DNA from: Centroberyx gerrardi | Taxonomy: Eukaryota > Chordata > Actinopteri > Beryciformes > Berycidae | Direction of reading: 5' to 3' | Length of the DNA: 64,000 nt | Assembly (NCBI RefSeq): GCF_048128805.1 | Contig: NC_136000.1 | Span: forward strand, 10,255,354 to 10,319,353 | Part shown: positions 11,900-25,600 of the stretch, one piece after another | How the letters are laid out: every line of letters starts with the position of its first letter | How positions within the stretch are numbered: position 1 is the first letter of the stretch | Program-made: the position numbers and the translations under genes | The notes under the pieces: model-generated | Database searches by the model: none | What the model was told of the DNA's origin: nothing | The model's input: only the letters and a program-made list of their open reading frames with translations

Positions 11900-12401
11900 A
11901 GATTACTGCTACCCCCCTCATGGCCTGAGGAAGCGGTCAGAAAGGCCTTGGAAGAAGCAGACAAGGTGAATTCAGTTTGATTTGTCATGAATCACAATAT
12001 TTTAACTCAACATGACATCAGACAGACACAATGCAGGAACTCTGACCGAACACCGAACAGCAGCTACTGCATGCAGAATACATAAAAGTATCCAGTGCAT
12101 GCTAACCATACTGAATGCTTTTCAGTTCCTGCACATCTCTAAAAATAATAGAAATAATTAACAATAATGTTGAATAATAATTTCTACATATTTAATTTTA
12201 TAATACTGAAACATACACATGGATGGATGCACATGTATATGCTTTTTTGGTGTTTACTACAGTAGGTCGATTTCACTGTTGCTCACTGTCATATATTATG
12301 GGTAATTTCCGTATTCTTACTTCCTGGTGAGTGTTCTAATCATTTAAAGCATACACATTTTAAATTATTTTTTTATAGTTCATTTTTTTTAATAGTGAAA
12401 C

Positions 12402-12419
12402 GTCTACTGATCAGTAGAC
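12402..12419. repeat. Perfect 18-bp palindrome
   Basis: GTCTACTGATCAGTAGAC is identical to its reverse complement with no spacer. It could be a dimeric protein site or simply chance in 64 kb; nothing adjacent decides between these. Confidence 0.8.
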
Positions 12420-13795
12420 TGTGGGAGGATTTGGCCACAGCCCCAAGTCTCTTAAATATTGGTAGATAAACACACACCTACACACATGCACACACATGCA
12501 CAAGTGCACATAAACGAAGGAAGAAGAGGAAGAAGCCAAATGCAGTTTGATTGCTCACTGAAGCAGTAATGACAGATGAGGGTTGACGGCATGCAGAGGC
12601 GGTCTTACCATTAGGCAAAGGTAGGTGACAGCCTTAGGCCAGAGAGACGCACAAAAGACAAGAATAGAACTAATAGAAACTACCTTTTCAGCAATTTAAA
12701 AAAAATTTATGTGATGAAAAACACCCCTTTTTTCGTTACAAAAACATATTTCAATCCTGGGTTACGGCCACCACCCCTTCCTTATTCAGTCAGGCTACAG
12801 TGGGCTAATACCACATAACTTCTGCCGTGATTTTGCCACTTGACTTTAAGCTCATTTTCCTTGCCACTGCATCAGTCGCTGCAAGACAAGTAAAAAAAAA
12901 TGAAGCTACCCAAGTGAGGCAGACAAACAAGAAAAGAGAGAGAGAGAGTAAAATAGGAAAGATGGTGAGTGACAAAATGTCAGTATCATTCTTTTCTCAG
13001 TCAGGAGAGATCAGCTCCAGTGTGCAATCTTTGCCACGGTACACCGGCCCTTGCATACACACTTTACTCAGCTCCAGATTGAAGGTCATGTATAGAAAGG
13101 ATGGATTAAAAAACGGTGAGGGTTGGGATTCAGATTCAAATAACTAAGTCTGTCCCTGACGGCACAGACATCCATCAAAAAATTACAAGCTAAACCTCTC
13201 CTCCTTCTGAAACACATAATAAATCCAATGTCTCGCCAGACTGATGAAGCAGAAATGCATTTGTAGAGCTCCACCACTTGACAGCAAATTGATTTGACAC
13301 ACTTCCACTGCATTCTATCAGCATGTTGCCATTTTAAAAGTAATGTTTCCCATAATTTTGTCATAATTAAATGTAGTGTTCATTTTTATTATTTCTGCTT
13401 TGTCATCGTCTCCTTTAGTATCGAACTTCAATTTCACGCAACCTCAATTAGCCCTCATCTGATGTAATTGACAGAGTGGTTTGAAAATAGAGTCACTATG
13501 CACATTACACATTATACATCCATGTATATGTAAGAGAGAGGAAAGAAGGAAATAAAGCATGCATTTTTTACTTGTGTCTGTCCCTTGTGTGTGATGTGTT
13601 TGCATGTTTATTTCTTCAATCTGCATTATGATGCGTGTTTATTACATAGTATATCGCAAAACAGAGTGCAATTAGCAGTGCTGGTGAGGGACGTTTCTTT
13701 GATGTTAATGAAAAGAAATGTTTGAAGAAGAAGGGGAGATGCTCACCAGTAGAGTTTGGTTGCCATGGCACGGCTGACGCAAAGACAGGCGGATC

Positions 13796-13797
<2 letters not shown>

Positions 13798-13827
<30 letters not shown>
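13798..13827. repeat. (AC)n microsatellite
   Basis: About 14 AC units directly after GGATCCAT. Confidence 0.95.
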
Positions 13828-13829
<2 letters not shown>

Positions 13830-14776
13830 GCACTTGTTGGCTATTTTAAGCTCTGCAAGACTCGGTAATTTGGGAGCTCCATTTTTTGACCATTGTCACC
13901 CTGGGCGCAGATGGAAAGAGAAAGAGGGCTCGGAGGCTGGCAGGGGTGGAGGGTGCGGTGTGGGGTGAGAGACTAGCGGGTGGGCGTAAAAAGGAACAGA
14001 GCCCAAAGTGCCAGGAGGCAAGGTCAGCGAGGCCACTTGTTAGCCAGTCCACCTTTGCCCCTCTGACACTCTTTCATCTGCTTTTACAGAGAAAGCCCTC
14101 ATGTAGACAGACGTGCACTCAGACTGCCTGTTGAACTGCAGTGTAATCTCACAGGCATTTTCACAGCATGGAGGAAAGTTTTGTGTCGCTTGTGCTTCCA
14201 AAAGAAACAACCTGAATTGTCATGCTTCTGTTTCCAAACACAGATCCTCCGCTGCCTGAAAATCGTTCACAAAGACTATATTTTTTATGCTTAACATGTT
14301 GTGAGTCACACTGGGGGACCTTGTGGCTGTGTGTGTGACGTGAATGGACAGAGGCTTTCGTGACTCATTCAAGTATATTCTGTACTGTATTCATATATTG
14401 TTGCAACCCACACAACATTTACACTGACAGCAGAGTTTCAGCAGTGGACAAATGGCACTTTGGTTTCCCTGTGAGATGGGTGGGTGGAAGAACGATCTAT
14501 TTTAGGCACTGGAAGCTTTGGCTTTTCAGACATCAATTAGTCTGGAAATAGCAGCAGTCAGGGAGATGATTACCAGGATGAACCAGTGGGGAGGCAGACA
14601 CCTGCGCCAGGGCTGCTTATACTGAGCTGAGGCCACTGTCTCGCACATCTGGGTGAAGTCACACGTACTTGGATGCCACATGAAAACCTGTGAACTTGGT
14701 CATCCTTTGTTTTGTCTTCTCCAATTATCTCAGCTATCAGATGGTCCTTGTTTTGTCTGCTTTACTAGCAGCTCTA

Positions 14777-15990
14777 AATAATAATAACAATAATAATAAT
14801 ATTTACTTATAGAACAGAGGTACTTAACAAGATAACTAAAAATGTGACCAATAAATACAAATGGACAAACACACAGAATAATTAAAGCAAAAATAAAAAC
14901 AGAATACCGACCAAAGCAAGCCTTTTGTTTTAGAGTGTTTAATTGGCTGGCCTGATCTTGACGGGCAGGTCGTTCCAGAGCCTAGGGGCCCTGATGGAGA
15001 AAGCTTGATCACCCTTAGCCTTCACCCTAGACAGTACAATGACCAAAGGAGATTTGCCCAAGGATCTCAGAACTCTTAGGGGTTAAAAGCTCAGAGATTT
15101 AGTTATGCTCTAGTTCAAAACATGACTTAAAAGTGACCAATAATATTCTAAAATCAATCCTAAATTGCATTGGGTGGCCCGCAAAGTGAAGCTAAAATTA
15201 GGTTAATAGGTTTAGTTCCTATCTGAGCATTTTGGTCGAACTATAATCTGAATATACTCTGCTAGGTAAGACAAGTGTATAGGCACTTACAATAGTTAAG
15301 ACATGATTAAATAAAATCATGACACAAATCACAGGTGATTCCAGGTGATTACAAAAACAAATATTTTGTTGTTGTTCCATTTGTTTTGTTTGAGTTATAG
15401 ACAACACAGCTGCACCACTGTCTTAACATGTTTGTCCAGGCTTAGATTGGAGTCAAAAATAACTCCAGGATTTCTACAGTTTGAGGATACATTAGTTGAG
15501 AGTGGGCCAAGATGGTTTTGGAATTGGGCAAAAAACAGTAGTGGGCCCAGTAATAACTTCAGACTTGTTCATATTCAGTTGTAAGAAAAGATACATCCAG
15601 CTCTGAATATTGAGAAAACAGTCAACAACTGCTTCATATCACTTGGATTCATACTGTAGATAGGTGTAGAGCTTCGGCATAACAGTGGGAACTAATATTA
15701 TGTTTATGAATAGTATGATGCAAGCGTAGCATATATATGGAGTAAAGGACTGGGCCCAGAATAGAACAACAATGACCTGAACTCCCCAATAGCAACATAG
15801 AAAGTTCTATCCAACACATTAAAGGAAAACCAGCCTAGAGCAGTACCAAAGATGCCAACCCAATATTTGAAATGGTGAAGTAGGAGAGCATGATCAACAG
15901 TGTCAAAAGCTGCACTTACGGCTAGGAAAACTAAAACAGAGATACATTTTCCAGCATCAGTAGTTAAAAGCAATTCATTCATCACTTTAA
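14777..15990 (-). mobile_element. L2-like non-LTR retrotransposon, 5'-truncated and decayed
   Basis: On the minus strand this is the 3' half of a fish LINE: reverse-transcriptase motifs from 15985 downwards, a LINE-type C-terminal region ending near 14950, and an ATT-repeat tail on the minus strand (AAT units at 14777-14802 on plus). Such short tandem tails are typical of L2-clade elements (family knowledge). The 5' half is absent, the usual outcome of incomplete target-primed reverse transcription. The many stops and frame changes mean it is inactive. L2 versus another CR1-group clade cannot be settled by eye. Confidence 0.88.
14950..15985 (-). pseudogene. LINE reverse transcriptase pseudogene fragment
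   Basis: The first open part (15985-15704) contains SAAFDTVDHALLLHH, the RT motif A region with the catalytic Asp still present, followed by VGIFGTALGWF and DRTFYVAIGEFRS. A frame change then leads into SILGPVLYSIYM, the expected 'GVPQGSILGP' block. The catalytic YADD box has become YAEA (codons at 15670-15681), so both catalytic aspartates of that box are gone. After several stops, GDQAFSIRAPRLWNDLPVKI (about 14950-15020) matches the conserved C-terminal region of fish L2-like elements. Product if intact: endonuclease/RT polyprotein for retrotransposition. It is clearly dead. Confidence 0.88.
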
Positions 15991-18900
15991 GATAAGCAGT
16001 GAATGAAGGTTACAATTATCCCAGAGTGTTTAATTCATTTCATTCAATTCATTTATATTTTTGTTCAGTTCATGCATTTACTCACAAATTGGTTTTTTGT
16101 GGTCCCATGCTTTTTCAAGTATACATATCTGGATTACAGTCGAAGGGTACATAGCTGTATTGGCTATTTCCCAGCCCTAATAATCTTTGGAGGGATCAAC
16201 TATTTTGGGCCTATCAGGACTTTTCAATTTGATTTTTTGTAGTGGTTAAAAGCTCTCCCTGCCCTGGTTTTTATCACTAATCCCTGTGCTTTGGGAGAGA
16301 TTAGCGACTAATCACAAAGTATTACAGTAGACAGCCTGTCTTGACTCTCAGAGTCGGTGGGTGCAGGTTTAATTTCAAGTTTGGTGTGGACCCACTGCTA
16401 CTCTTGTTACTACTACTCCCATCCACCACCCTGACCCCATTGCTCCCACACCCAACACAAATGTTGCTACAAAAGTGATTTCTATGGAGAGATACAAGAG
16501 AAAACGTATTAACTTGCAACTGTGCTGTGTATACCTGCACTTGCAGCTGACCTGTTGCAAACGTATCAGCCATTACAATTTACATTCTCTCTTATCTAAA
16601 GTTAAGATATATTTATTCATTTGAATTAGAAATTGCCATAAATAATAAGGTAGAGCAGTTCAGTCCCACCACACTGTTCAGGGGGGACTCCTCATTACTC
16701 CCCAAACCTATACATGCAGACTGTGAGGATATTCCCTCCCCAGTTCCATCTAAGTTTTTCAAAACACTGCATGGGATAACAAGGCTTCTGTTTGTGCCAA
16801 TGGCAATTTTGACCTTGCTGTGGATCAAACTTCAAATCATCATTAGAGCGCAAATGGCTGCCCTTCAAAAAGAGTGAGAGAGGGAAGGAGAGAGAAAAAG
16901 AAGAGAAAGTTTAGAGGGAGTTCAAAGGCAAGAGGAAATACGAACCATCTGTGCAAGCCCCACTTTCCTGGTCGTAAAAAACATTTTTGTATATTTTTAT
17001 TTCTAATAACTAGGCACCGTGCCTTGTGGCAATTTTCAGACATGGTCTTCAGCCTCTATTGGAAAAATAAACAGTGAAGCAATTAGACAATGGCAAAACA
17101 TACAACTTAGAACAGTTACACCACAGTGAAATGCATCTGTTTCACTGGGGTCACACTTGGTTTTACCGTTGCTAGACTGTGTCCTGGCTGTAAAAATCTG
17201 CTCTCAGTTATGCATCTTCAAACACAATCTCTGTGCTAAACGGCAGTGGCTTGAAAGCAAACGTTAGTGTTGTATTATAAGAAGAGAGTTGCACTTCATA
17301 CAAATGGCAGAGATTCTTTTCACAGTTTCCCCTATATCTCAGGGAGTTCTTACTGTGATAAAACTGTTCTGTGTGTTTTTTTTTCTCTCTGTCAGAAACT
17401 GAACGTGTTTCCATGGCAACCACACTGCCGTTAGCCAGCTGTCCAAAGTGAGATAACGTGGCTAGCAGAGTTGAGAGGGAGTTCTATAAATTCCCATTGT
17501 GATCCCGTAGATTATGGGCCGCTGTTGTGTTGGTACTGGTGGTGCTGCGTGTTTACCTGGCACGCATCGCCTGGGTCCCATTCAAGATGGCTAGCTCATC
17601 ACTGGCGTCTTGTTATCAGATTTTCTGTGTGGTCCTTATCAGAAAAAAAACACAAGACCAGACAGATAGAGAGAAATATTAAGAAGAAGACATTTGGACT
17701 AAATCAGGTCAGATTTATTAATTGTGTATTTTACAGAACAGCTTTGTCAAAAAGTGCAAATAAGATAGAGTAGTATATTTTCCCTCAGTCTTGTGTGTAC
17801 TCACAGAAAGAATTTCAAATTTGATCCATTACACCACTTATAATTCATCAGTAGTCCTTAGTATAATTGTTCCCATGAGTTTCCCATATATTTAACAGCC
17901 TCCCAGACAAAGTACGATTGCAGTGTGCCAGTGCATGCCCTATGGCATGAATGTATCAGATAGGCCACCATCTGGCAGCATGTGCAATATTTGTCCTGCT
18001 GTGTTTTGCAAGTGCTCCCGCCGAAATGGCAGCATTTGTAATGTAGAAACAGCTTGTCTGAGACATACAGGCCTTATTTACATGCTTGTCCCTAAAGGCA
18101 GAAGCCAGTTGGCAAGCAGCTCTGTCTAAATTCTGTCATTTTGTATGAAGGAATGAAGGTAACGTAGGACACACTGTTGTATACAAACTATACAAATGCA
18201 CTGCACGCATGCACACACACAGATATGCACACACACTGAAAGAGCTTATAAATGGTACCTACTGCCAAGGTTAGGATTATGAGGTATACCATATAATTTT
18301 GCAAAAAGACCAATAAGACTGAAAAATGTGCATCCCTCCCCTCTAACCCTCTCAATGTCTAATAAGTTACCATGACAACCAGCAAGTGGAGAGGATTGCC
18401 CTCCTTGAGCTTGAGCTCCTTTTTGTTGAAAAGGTTTCCCTGTTTCTCCTGTGGTCTGCCATAATCACCTCCCAATAATGATTCGTAATCTTTGTGGAAA
18501 TGAATATATTTCCCATGACAATGTATTATAAGCCATGGAATAAAGACATTTGAAAGCTATTGTGTGGAGATCAATTTAAAAGCCAACCACACTGACTCAG
18601 CATTCACTCTTACTATTTTTGAAATACGCCAGCTGCAGCAGCATCAGAAAGGCTAGACGTTTTTGTGACGAAATTGCATTTTTTAATCACAATGTCAGTA
18701 TATTTAATATCAGAGTAAGTATGTGTATCCTTGCCTCTTCCATGTAAACACTGCAACAATCCATTATTTTTGCAATTTCATACCCTGCGAACAGTTTCTT
18801 ACTGGAATTGTTCCTAATATCTGTAAACACTGAGGACCCACCCATGCAACAACTCCTAGCATGTCCCTTATCCACACTCCACCACCTGCTGAAGAGCGTG

Positions 18901-21900
18901 AGAAACTGAGCCCCGTTTCACCGCTATAATCCCCTTTTAATATGCACTTCATATAATAATGAGCTGCTTGACTTCTGATACCATAATGGCTTGAATCAGA
19001 TTCAAAACCACTTCTTGGTTTGTAGTGCTCTTTCTCTGCCTGAACGACTAGAAAACTTTATTCTGGTACTTTGTATATGACATTATACCCCCCTTCTCTC
19101 TCTCTCGTTCTCTGTCTGCCAAGGAGACACACATCTCATATGGCGAATCAGCTAGTCATCTCCTGACACTTTGATCTGAGTAGGCTCCTACTGACTACTG
19201 AGGGGGCACAGAGCATCATTTACCACATGCATGCTCTACAGCAAAGAAAGAACAGAGTGAGACAGAATATCTTCCAGTTTGTTTCCAAATCACTTGTGAT
19301 ACAAATTGTAGAGATATTGCTTGAAGCTTTGATAGCATTTAACGTTCTCTGAAATTTTGGAGAGAATATGGAGACACCGGATCATTTAAACTTTACCGAT
19401 CCTGAGAAATGAAGGACATTTGAAAGCCAAACTGAAAACTTAAAACTGAGTGCAGTCTTTACACCACCACAGCAAGGACATGGAAACCTACACTCATAGA
19501 GCCACACAGCTACATAGGGTACTTAAATGTCAGTGACAAGGCGTGTCATTGCATCATAAAATTTTATTTAAATCTATGTGTCATGCCACTGATTTTCCCC
19601 ATTAAATCGCTCCTATCAATCCCATACTATGACAACCAGAACAAAGAGTATGTTCCATGTTAGACACTGGATCATTCTTTTTTTCCCAGCTACATGAGGT
19701 TCAAAGACCAAGGTCTATTTGTTCGTACATATGTAACACATTCAAGGATAACTCAAGAGGATGAGAGATGTTTTTATTCGCTCTCACTCTCAAAGGATCC
19801 CAAGGCCAGGATAGGAGCAACCGCGTCCCATGTGGTATCCTTCGCTTAATTATGAACCTCTGATTAAAATTCCCTTCATCTCATATGGCCTGCATCATAA
19901 TACTGAAGCACACAAGTACACACAAGCACATACACACACACACACACGCGTGCACACTCAACAGCTGACATTTCAATATCGATTCCTAGCTTCAGCAAGG
20001 AGATGGATTGTGGCCACAAGAGAGCAGGGAAATTCATCAAGGTGAGCTCGTGACAAATGAGTGACAAATATTGTGACATAAATGTCAAAGGTCGTGTGTG
20101 ACATTGGGGGCACTGTGCGCTTCTCCAACTAGAAGAGTAAGCCATGTTATTATCTCCTCTTCCAGCTCAAAGGAGGGACCAGCAGGGCATCAGCCAGCTA
20201 AATGCCACATCTGCCCTGCCAAAGCACGCCGACGGAGCGCGCTGACAACCCCACAGTGCCAGAGACTGGCACTGCTTTGCCAGTCCATTATAAACTACCC
20301 GTCTCAAGACTGCCGGACAATAGCTACTGTCATATTGTCACCCCAGTGGCTCGACTCCAGCAGACAATGGGCACATCACTGCTGCTTGGATGTGAGTGTG
20401 TGTCTAAGTGTGTGCGTGTTTGGAAAGATAAGGAAGTGTTACCTGGACTTTCTCTCAGCCAACGGAGAGCCTTCTTCGGTCCACTCCCCACTGGGCTTTT
20501 CTCCTCCACAGCCATCTCTTTGGTGTTCAATGCCAGAAATACCCCATTGTTCGGAGAGAATCATGTGTTCAGGATGGCCTGTCATTTTCACTTCATTAGT
20601 CATTGGAAGGCAAAGAGTGTTATTATAACCTGCATGGAAGCGCAACAGAATCTAGCTGCCACCTTATTCTGAATGACAGATATCAAGCTGTTTGTGTTAA
20701 GATCTGCGCCTACATGATGCTGCAGATTCTAAACAGGTCTATCATTCCTATCACTTTGTGGAAGATGTATGAAGGTTTGCTGCGGATGTTGAAACTATAA
20801 AGAGTATTTTTTGCATGTTAACTGTATTTTTCATACGTATTTGTATCTTTATATCTGCATCATTCACCACATCTATTTTTTTCTGAATTACAGGGAGAAG
20901 ACTTGAAAGCCATGGGGTGAAATGAGGAGAAAATATTTGACAGTTATTGAGGGATTATGCGTCATCATTGACATTTGCAGAACATTTTTATCGAGCTGTA
21001 TTCATTATCTGGTGAATTACTCCCTTTTTAGCACCTAATCAGCCCGCTGCGGATTAGCTTCAGCTCATGTAAAATTTATTTCATGCTTCAGCTTCCATGG
21101 AAGCGGGGTATGAAAAACCACTCCGACCGGTGAATGTGTCACAGAACTATGTAAATAAACGGCGCCTGGGATAGCTGGAATGGTATGCAGAGACATTATT
21201 AAGCATAACAAACACTCATTCAGAAATACTATAGCCACCAAGTGCTCTAAATGCACTTCCAAAATGTTGAAAAAAAAAATACAAAAATAAAAAAAAAAAC
21301 ACGAGAAACAAAAATATCATTGGATGATGTCAAGGCATTGCTATCCTTAGCCCTATTTGGTATTCTTCCTCTGTTTTATGTTACACAGACAAGTTGCACT
21401 GTGACTGACCTTTCACTGGTGAGAGAATTGAGTTATCCAGCAGGCCTATTTATATGGAAGACAGCACACTATTAATATGTTAATACCTGCCAATGCTTTC
21501 CTGCTTCTCATTAAAGAAAGGAATGGCCTGACCTTTGGCGACAACCTGCCAACAAAGTCAAGCTAACCTAATTTAAGAAAGTTGTTTAATTTCAATTGCC
21601 CTTCGCACCAGGAGAACGTCAAATGCACTGGGTAATACACTGACAAGATGTCAAGCTGTGATCTGCAACACAACTGTCTGGGTGTAAGCAACACTTCCGT
21701 CATGATATAGGGCCAGACTGGTATGCCAGAAATGAAATTATAATATCTGTAATCCACAGTTGCCTTGCTTGATGAGAACTGATTTGGTGTTATGCTGTTG
21801 AATTAATTAGATTTCAATGCACAGGATGCAGCATAATTATCCAGCATGCATGGCAATTTAAAAGGAAGTAACAGGTCATCTATGACCAAAGACACAACTA

Positions 21901-22056
21901 ACACCACCCAAAGCATGTTCAGTTCCAGTTGACTCCTGCTTCTGAATCCAGGGTCCTGCAAAGTCTTCTCCTAGGTTCCCACGTCCATATGCAAAAATCC
22001 AGAATTGTGAATTTTATTTCTATTGTATTGAACTTGACAGGTAGGTTCTGTGTTAG
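15991..22056. other. Non-coding stretch
   Basis: No gene is recognised. A purine-rich run sits at 16873-16915 and short AC runs near 18211-18236 and 19928-19947. Two overlapping plus-strand frames stay open together (20098-20628 and 20202-20672), but neither shows a familiar motif and both lack splice context. Positions 21000-21180 are complex, repeat-free sequence that could be a conserved regulatory element (it contains GTAAATAAAC, a forkhead-like word). This is an impression only. Confidence 0.5.
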
Positions 22057-22568
22057 AGGTCCCATATCGTGTAAAATGGGATTTCCCTTGCCTCTTTGAT
22101 TATAAAGGAGTTGGATGTGCCATCTTAACATTGTGAAAGTATCAAAACGCACAGTAGCCAACTAAATCCACACAATCCATATTAGCAAACAGAGCCTCTA
22201 AAAAAGCCGTTTGGACTTCTGTAACTTTGTGGCGTCACAAACGTACGCTCTTTATCGTTTTTGTAAGGGGTTGTCATTGTTTATTACAGGAGAGTTTTCC
22301 CTACCTGTCGCTGCCTGTTCTGCTGGTGCTGTGGTGTCTCACGTTTCACTCTTGAAACAGTTAGCTAATCAGAACAGAGGGGCGTTAATATTAATGAGCC
22401 TTAAAGACACAGCAACTGAAACAGCCTGTTCTTGGCACGACTCAGAGAGATGCTGGAAAAGGAACGTGTAAAAATGGATTGAGAGTGTTTTTGGTACATG
22501 ACACCACACAAACAGCTTTGAATGGACCACATAAAATAAAACACTGGAAAGTGTAGAATATGGGACCT
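22057..22568. mobile_element. MITE with TTAA-type target duplication (512 bp)
   Basis: The left end AGGTCCCATATCGTG and the right end (reverse complement) AGGTCCCATATTC form terminal inverted repeats. The element is bracketed by TTAG (22053-22056, probably mutated TTAA) and TTAA (22569-22572). A TTAA duplication is typical of piggyBac and Kolobok superfamilies (family knowledge). No transposase is inside, so it is non-autonomous. I recognise the end sequence as a recurrent fish repeat but cannot name the subfamily. Confidence 0.8.
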
Positions 22569-22572
22569 TTAA

Positions 22573-22631
22573 ATGAGATAAGATAAGATAAGATAAGATA
22601 AGATAAGATAAGATAAGATAAGATAAGATAA
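22573..22631. repeat. (GATAA)n pentanucleotide microsatellite
   Basis: About eleven near-perfect AGATA/GATAA units begin immediately after the right TTAA flank of the MITE. GATA is the core of GATA-factor sites, so the tract is also a cluster of such words. On the minus strand it encodes a spurious Leu-Ile-Leu-Ser-Tyr repeat. Confidence 0.97.
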
Positions 22632-25600
22632 ATAGCACTTTATAACTAACTTCATCCACTATCAAGCCAGCAAGAATAAAAGTAATAGGAGTCCTGGTCA
22701 GTTTTCAAAATAAAACCATTACTGATGAGCTCATCATTTTTTAAGTAATGCCACAGTGAAAATAAAGAATATATCTGTGCATAAATGAACATATTCTTGA
22801 TATTATTTTTCAAAAGGTTTTGTGCAGCCCAATATTTTTGTTTTCAAAACTGATACATTTTAGGCTTTATTTTGAAGGCAAAATCACCTATCCTCCGGTC
22901 TTATCCTGGTTATCTCTGGCTGCTTGACACAGCTGCTGCCTGTGTTCCTGGAGGCGCTATGAGGCCAATTGTTGACTAATTACTACAAAAATGTGATAAA
23001 TTACGTTTGTTGGGTAAAAACTTGTTTCAGACTAGTTTGATGTAGTCGACAGTTGCAAATGCGCAGTTACATGTCAACGCATAATTCTACAACAGTCCAG
23101 AACAGCGAGGTGTTCTCACTGTCACTGTTCTAGTGATCAAAGGGCTCTGCTATGGATAAGTAGGGCAGCATCACATTTATCCTGACCGGTGTAATGGTGT
23201 TACTGCAAATTACATTACTACCACTGATATTAAAAATGTAACAAGATTTATTCTACCCAGCTGATGTTAATTTATTCAAATGTATATTATAATGAATGGT
23301 GTCTTTGATGATCAGTCTATTATGTTACAATTATGAAACTGACAATATTACAATTTATAGTATAATTTGATAAAATCTGAATAATTGAATTATAAATACA
23401 ATATTTGAATAAACCTTTAAACTAACTACATCTTTGTGACAACGTAATCAGAAGAAAAAAGTTTCATTGTGGCAATATAATGTAGTTAGCTTGGAAGCTC
23501 AAGCTATATAACATTGCCTTTAGTCTGACACACTGAACATTGGAGTGCACACATACAAACAAGGGGACTTATATAGTTCTCATCTTAACAGTTGGATCAA
23601 AGAGAAGCCACCAGGGAGCAAATCCTTTAAAGAGGACATTTTACTGCTGTCTCTAGACCTTTTGAGAATATCGTTATCAAGGCCAGAGACATTATCGTGT
23701 GGGATATACTTGAGATATAGAGGACAATTTAGCAAATAATGATAGTGCTCTTGGGAGACCAAGTTGACTCCATTGATCCACAGGCAAGACTTAATTACCT
23801 TTGATTTTTTAGTCTTCCAGAGTTTCTCCACATACCTGATGGCCATCAGTCATCTCCGGTGACTATGGCTGAATGCTGTGACAGTGACTCATGGACTACG
23901 GTGATTAATATCCAGGCCTCATTGATCCTCGGGGACTTGAGAGGCGTACTGGGGAAGTCTGTATAGATATGCTAGATATTATACATATCATATCTGCTGG
24001 GGCAATGCTATTCTTGGAGTAATTGTATTGGAACAAAAGGATATCATTTGATATTGGTAAAAGTCTCTGTAGACCTAGGCATGTGGACAGCCATTATATA
24101 TGATTTATAAGGATGTGTAGGCTATATGATTTATGTAATCTTGAAATGACCCTTTATCTGAATAAAGAAATTTAAACATAAAAACTGACTTGGCATAATG
24201 ACAGCAGGATTCCATTCCCATCTGTCCAGTGCTACTCAAGTCATCATCCCCTGACTGAAATCTTGGCACTATGGTTAGACAGATGAATGAAGCGGATGAA
24301 AGTTGAATGGCTGAATTATGGAGTCTCAAATTCTAGTTTCAGCTTCATGATTTAGACGTCAAAAGCACAGAAGGCCAGCCTCCCTGCAAAGAGTCAATCT
24401 CTGGTAATGATTTGACTGACTCAAAGGTCAAACTCACACACTGGCTATTCATAAGGTACGAGTCGTGCTCAGGAAGCTGAACAGTGTTGGCCAAAGTCAG
24501 GTGGCTGCAGTAATGAGGTTGCAGAAAATTCCATTGAGTGTTATTATCACTTGATATAGGCCAAGCAGTATGGACTGGAAACTTTAAATGATGCCATCCA
24601 CAAAGTATGTTGCATCCCAATTCACCTCTCTCTTTATTTTCTATTCCTGAGACTCTTAAGTGAACGTCCTATGAAGCAGCAGATCCTAAATATACTCTCA
24701 TTTCTGGGAACACACAAATGTTATTGAAACACCAGTTTATGAGTGGATAACTTCCACGTTCATTACAGTGTCTGCATAATACTGGACTGAGGCGCCTCTC
24801 ACACCAGCCATGGCATGAAAAGAATGGTAGTTCAGGCTGCTGAGAGTTCTCTGTTTGTCTCATAGCACATAGTTACTGACACTTGTGTTTAGACAGAGCA
24901 ATAAACAGAGAGAAGACTGAGGTGCCAAACTAATAGATGGACTCAGAGGTTTGATAAGGTGGCTGGCAAATGGGACTCCATCTCTCCTCATTCTAATGAT
25001 CTCCCTCGTGTGTTTTAGCAGATATGGAGTTTGAACACTGTTCCGACGATTCAGATTTCCAGTCATTACACCACACTTGTTAATGTGCACATTGGTGTCA
25101 AATCGCTGTTTAGACCAAACATATCCAGGGGAGAAACAAATCTTCAAACGTTTTCCTCACTGATTTAAGTTACAATGTTTTAATTTTCCATGCCATATTA
25201 TACTCCTACTTAAACAACAACAACAAAATTACAATTTCTTTTTATTTTCTTGTATTTTTATATCACAATCCATTACCCACTGTGTCCTGGAGTGTCCTGG
25301 AATTTCAATGGGTGGGGAGTTTTAGTTCCAAGTATGGGCCAGAAAGTGAGGTTTAAAAGCCAGAAATCTCAGCACCTGACAAGTAATTGTTGAGTCACCG
25401 GTATTGATCAACAACCCTATCAAACCCCTGCAGATATATTATGGCCATTTTGGCTGTAAAATCATACCTGTTGTCCCTTTAAACTCATTAAATACTGGAC
25501 AATATTTTGCAGAAGAATGACAAGCAGCCAGTTTGACTAATGTACCACAGTACGATTTTGCATGCCTGGGTTTGACTGGCCTGCTAGCAGCCCAACAGGG

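Larger units (their letters stand above)
11334..14776. other. Non-coding stretch
   Basis: No gene is recognised. It contains short AC runs (about 11731-11750), the microsatellites at 11850-11899 and 13798-13827, and the palindrome at 12402-12419. A GA/GC-richer block runs from 13905 to 14000. Open frames, including 12827-13147 (106 codons), lack any known domain. CAGAGGCGGTCTTACC at 12595 vaguely resembles a fish transposon terminus but has no partner. Confidence 0.5.

Noticed and set aside
20098..20672. Two overlapping plus-strand frames of 176 and 156 codons
   Set aside because: Two different frames open over the same DNA with no recognisable motif in either point to stop-codon-poor composition rather than a gene.
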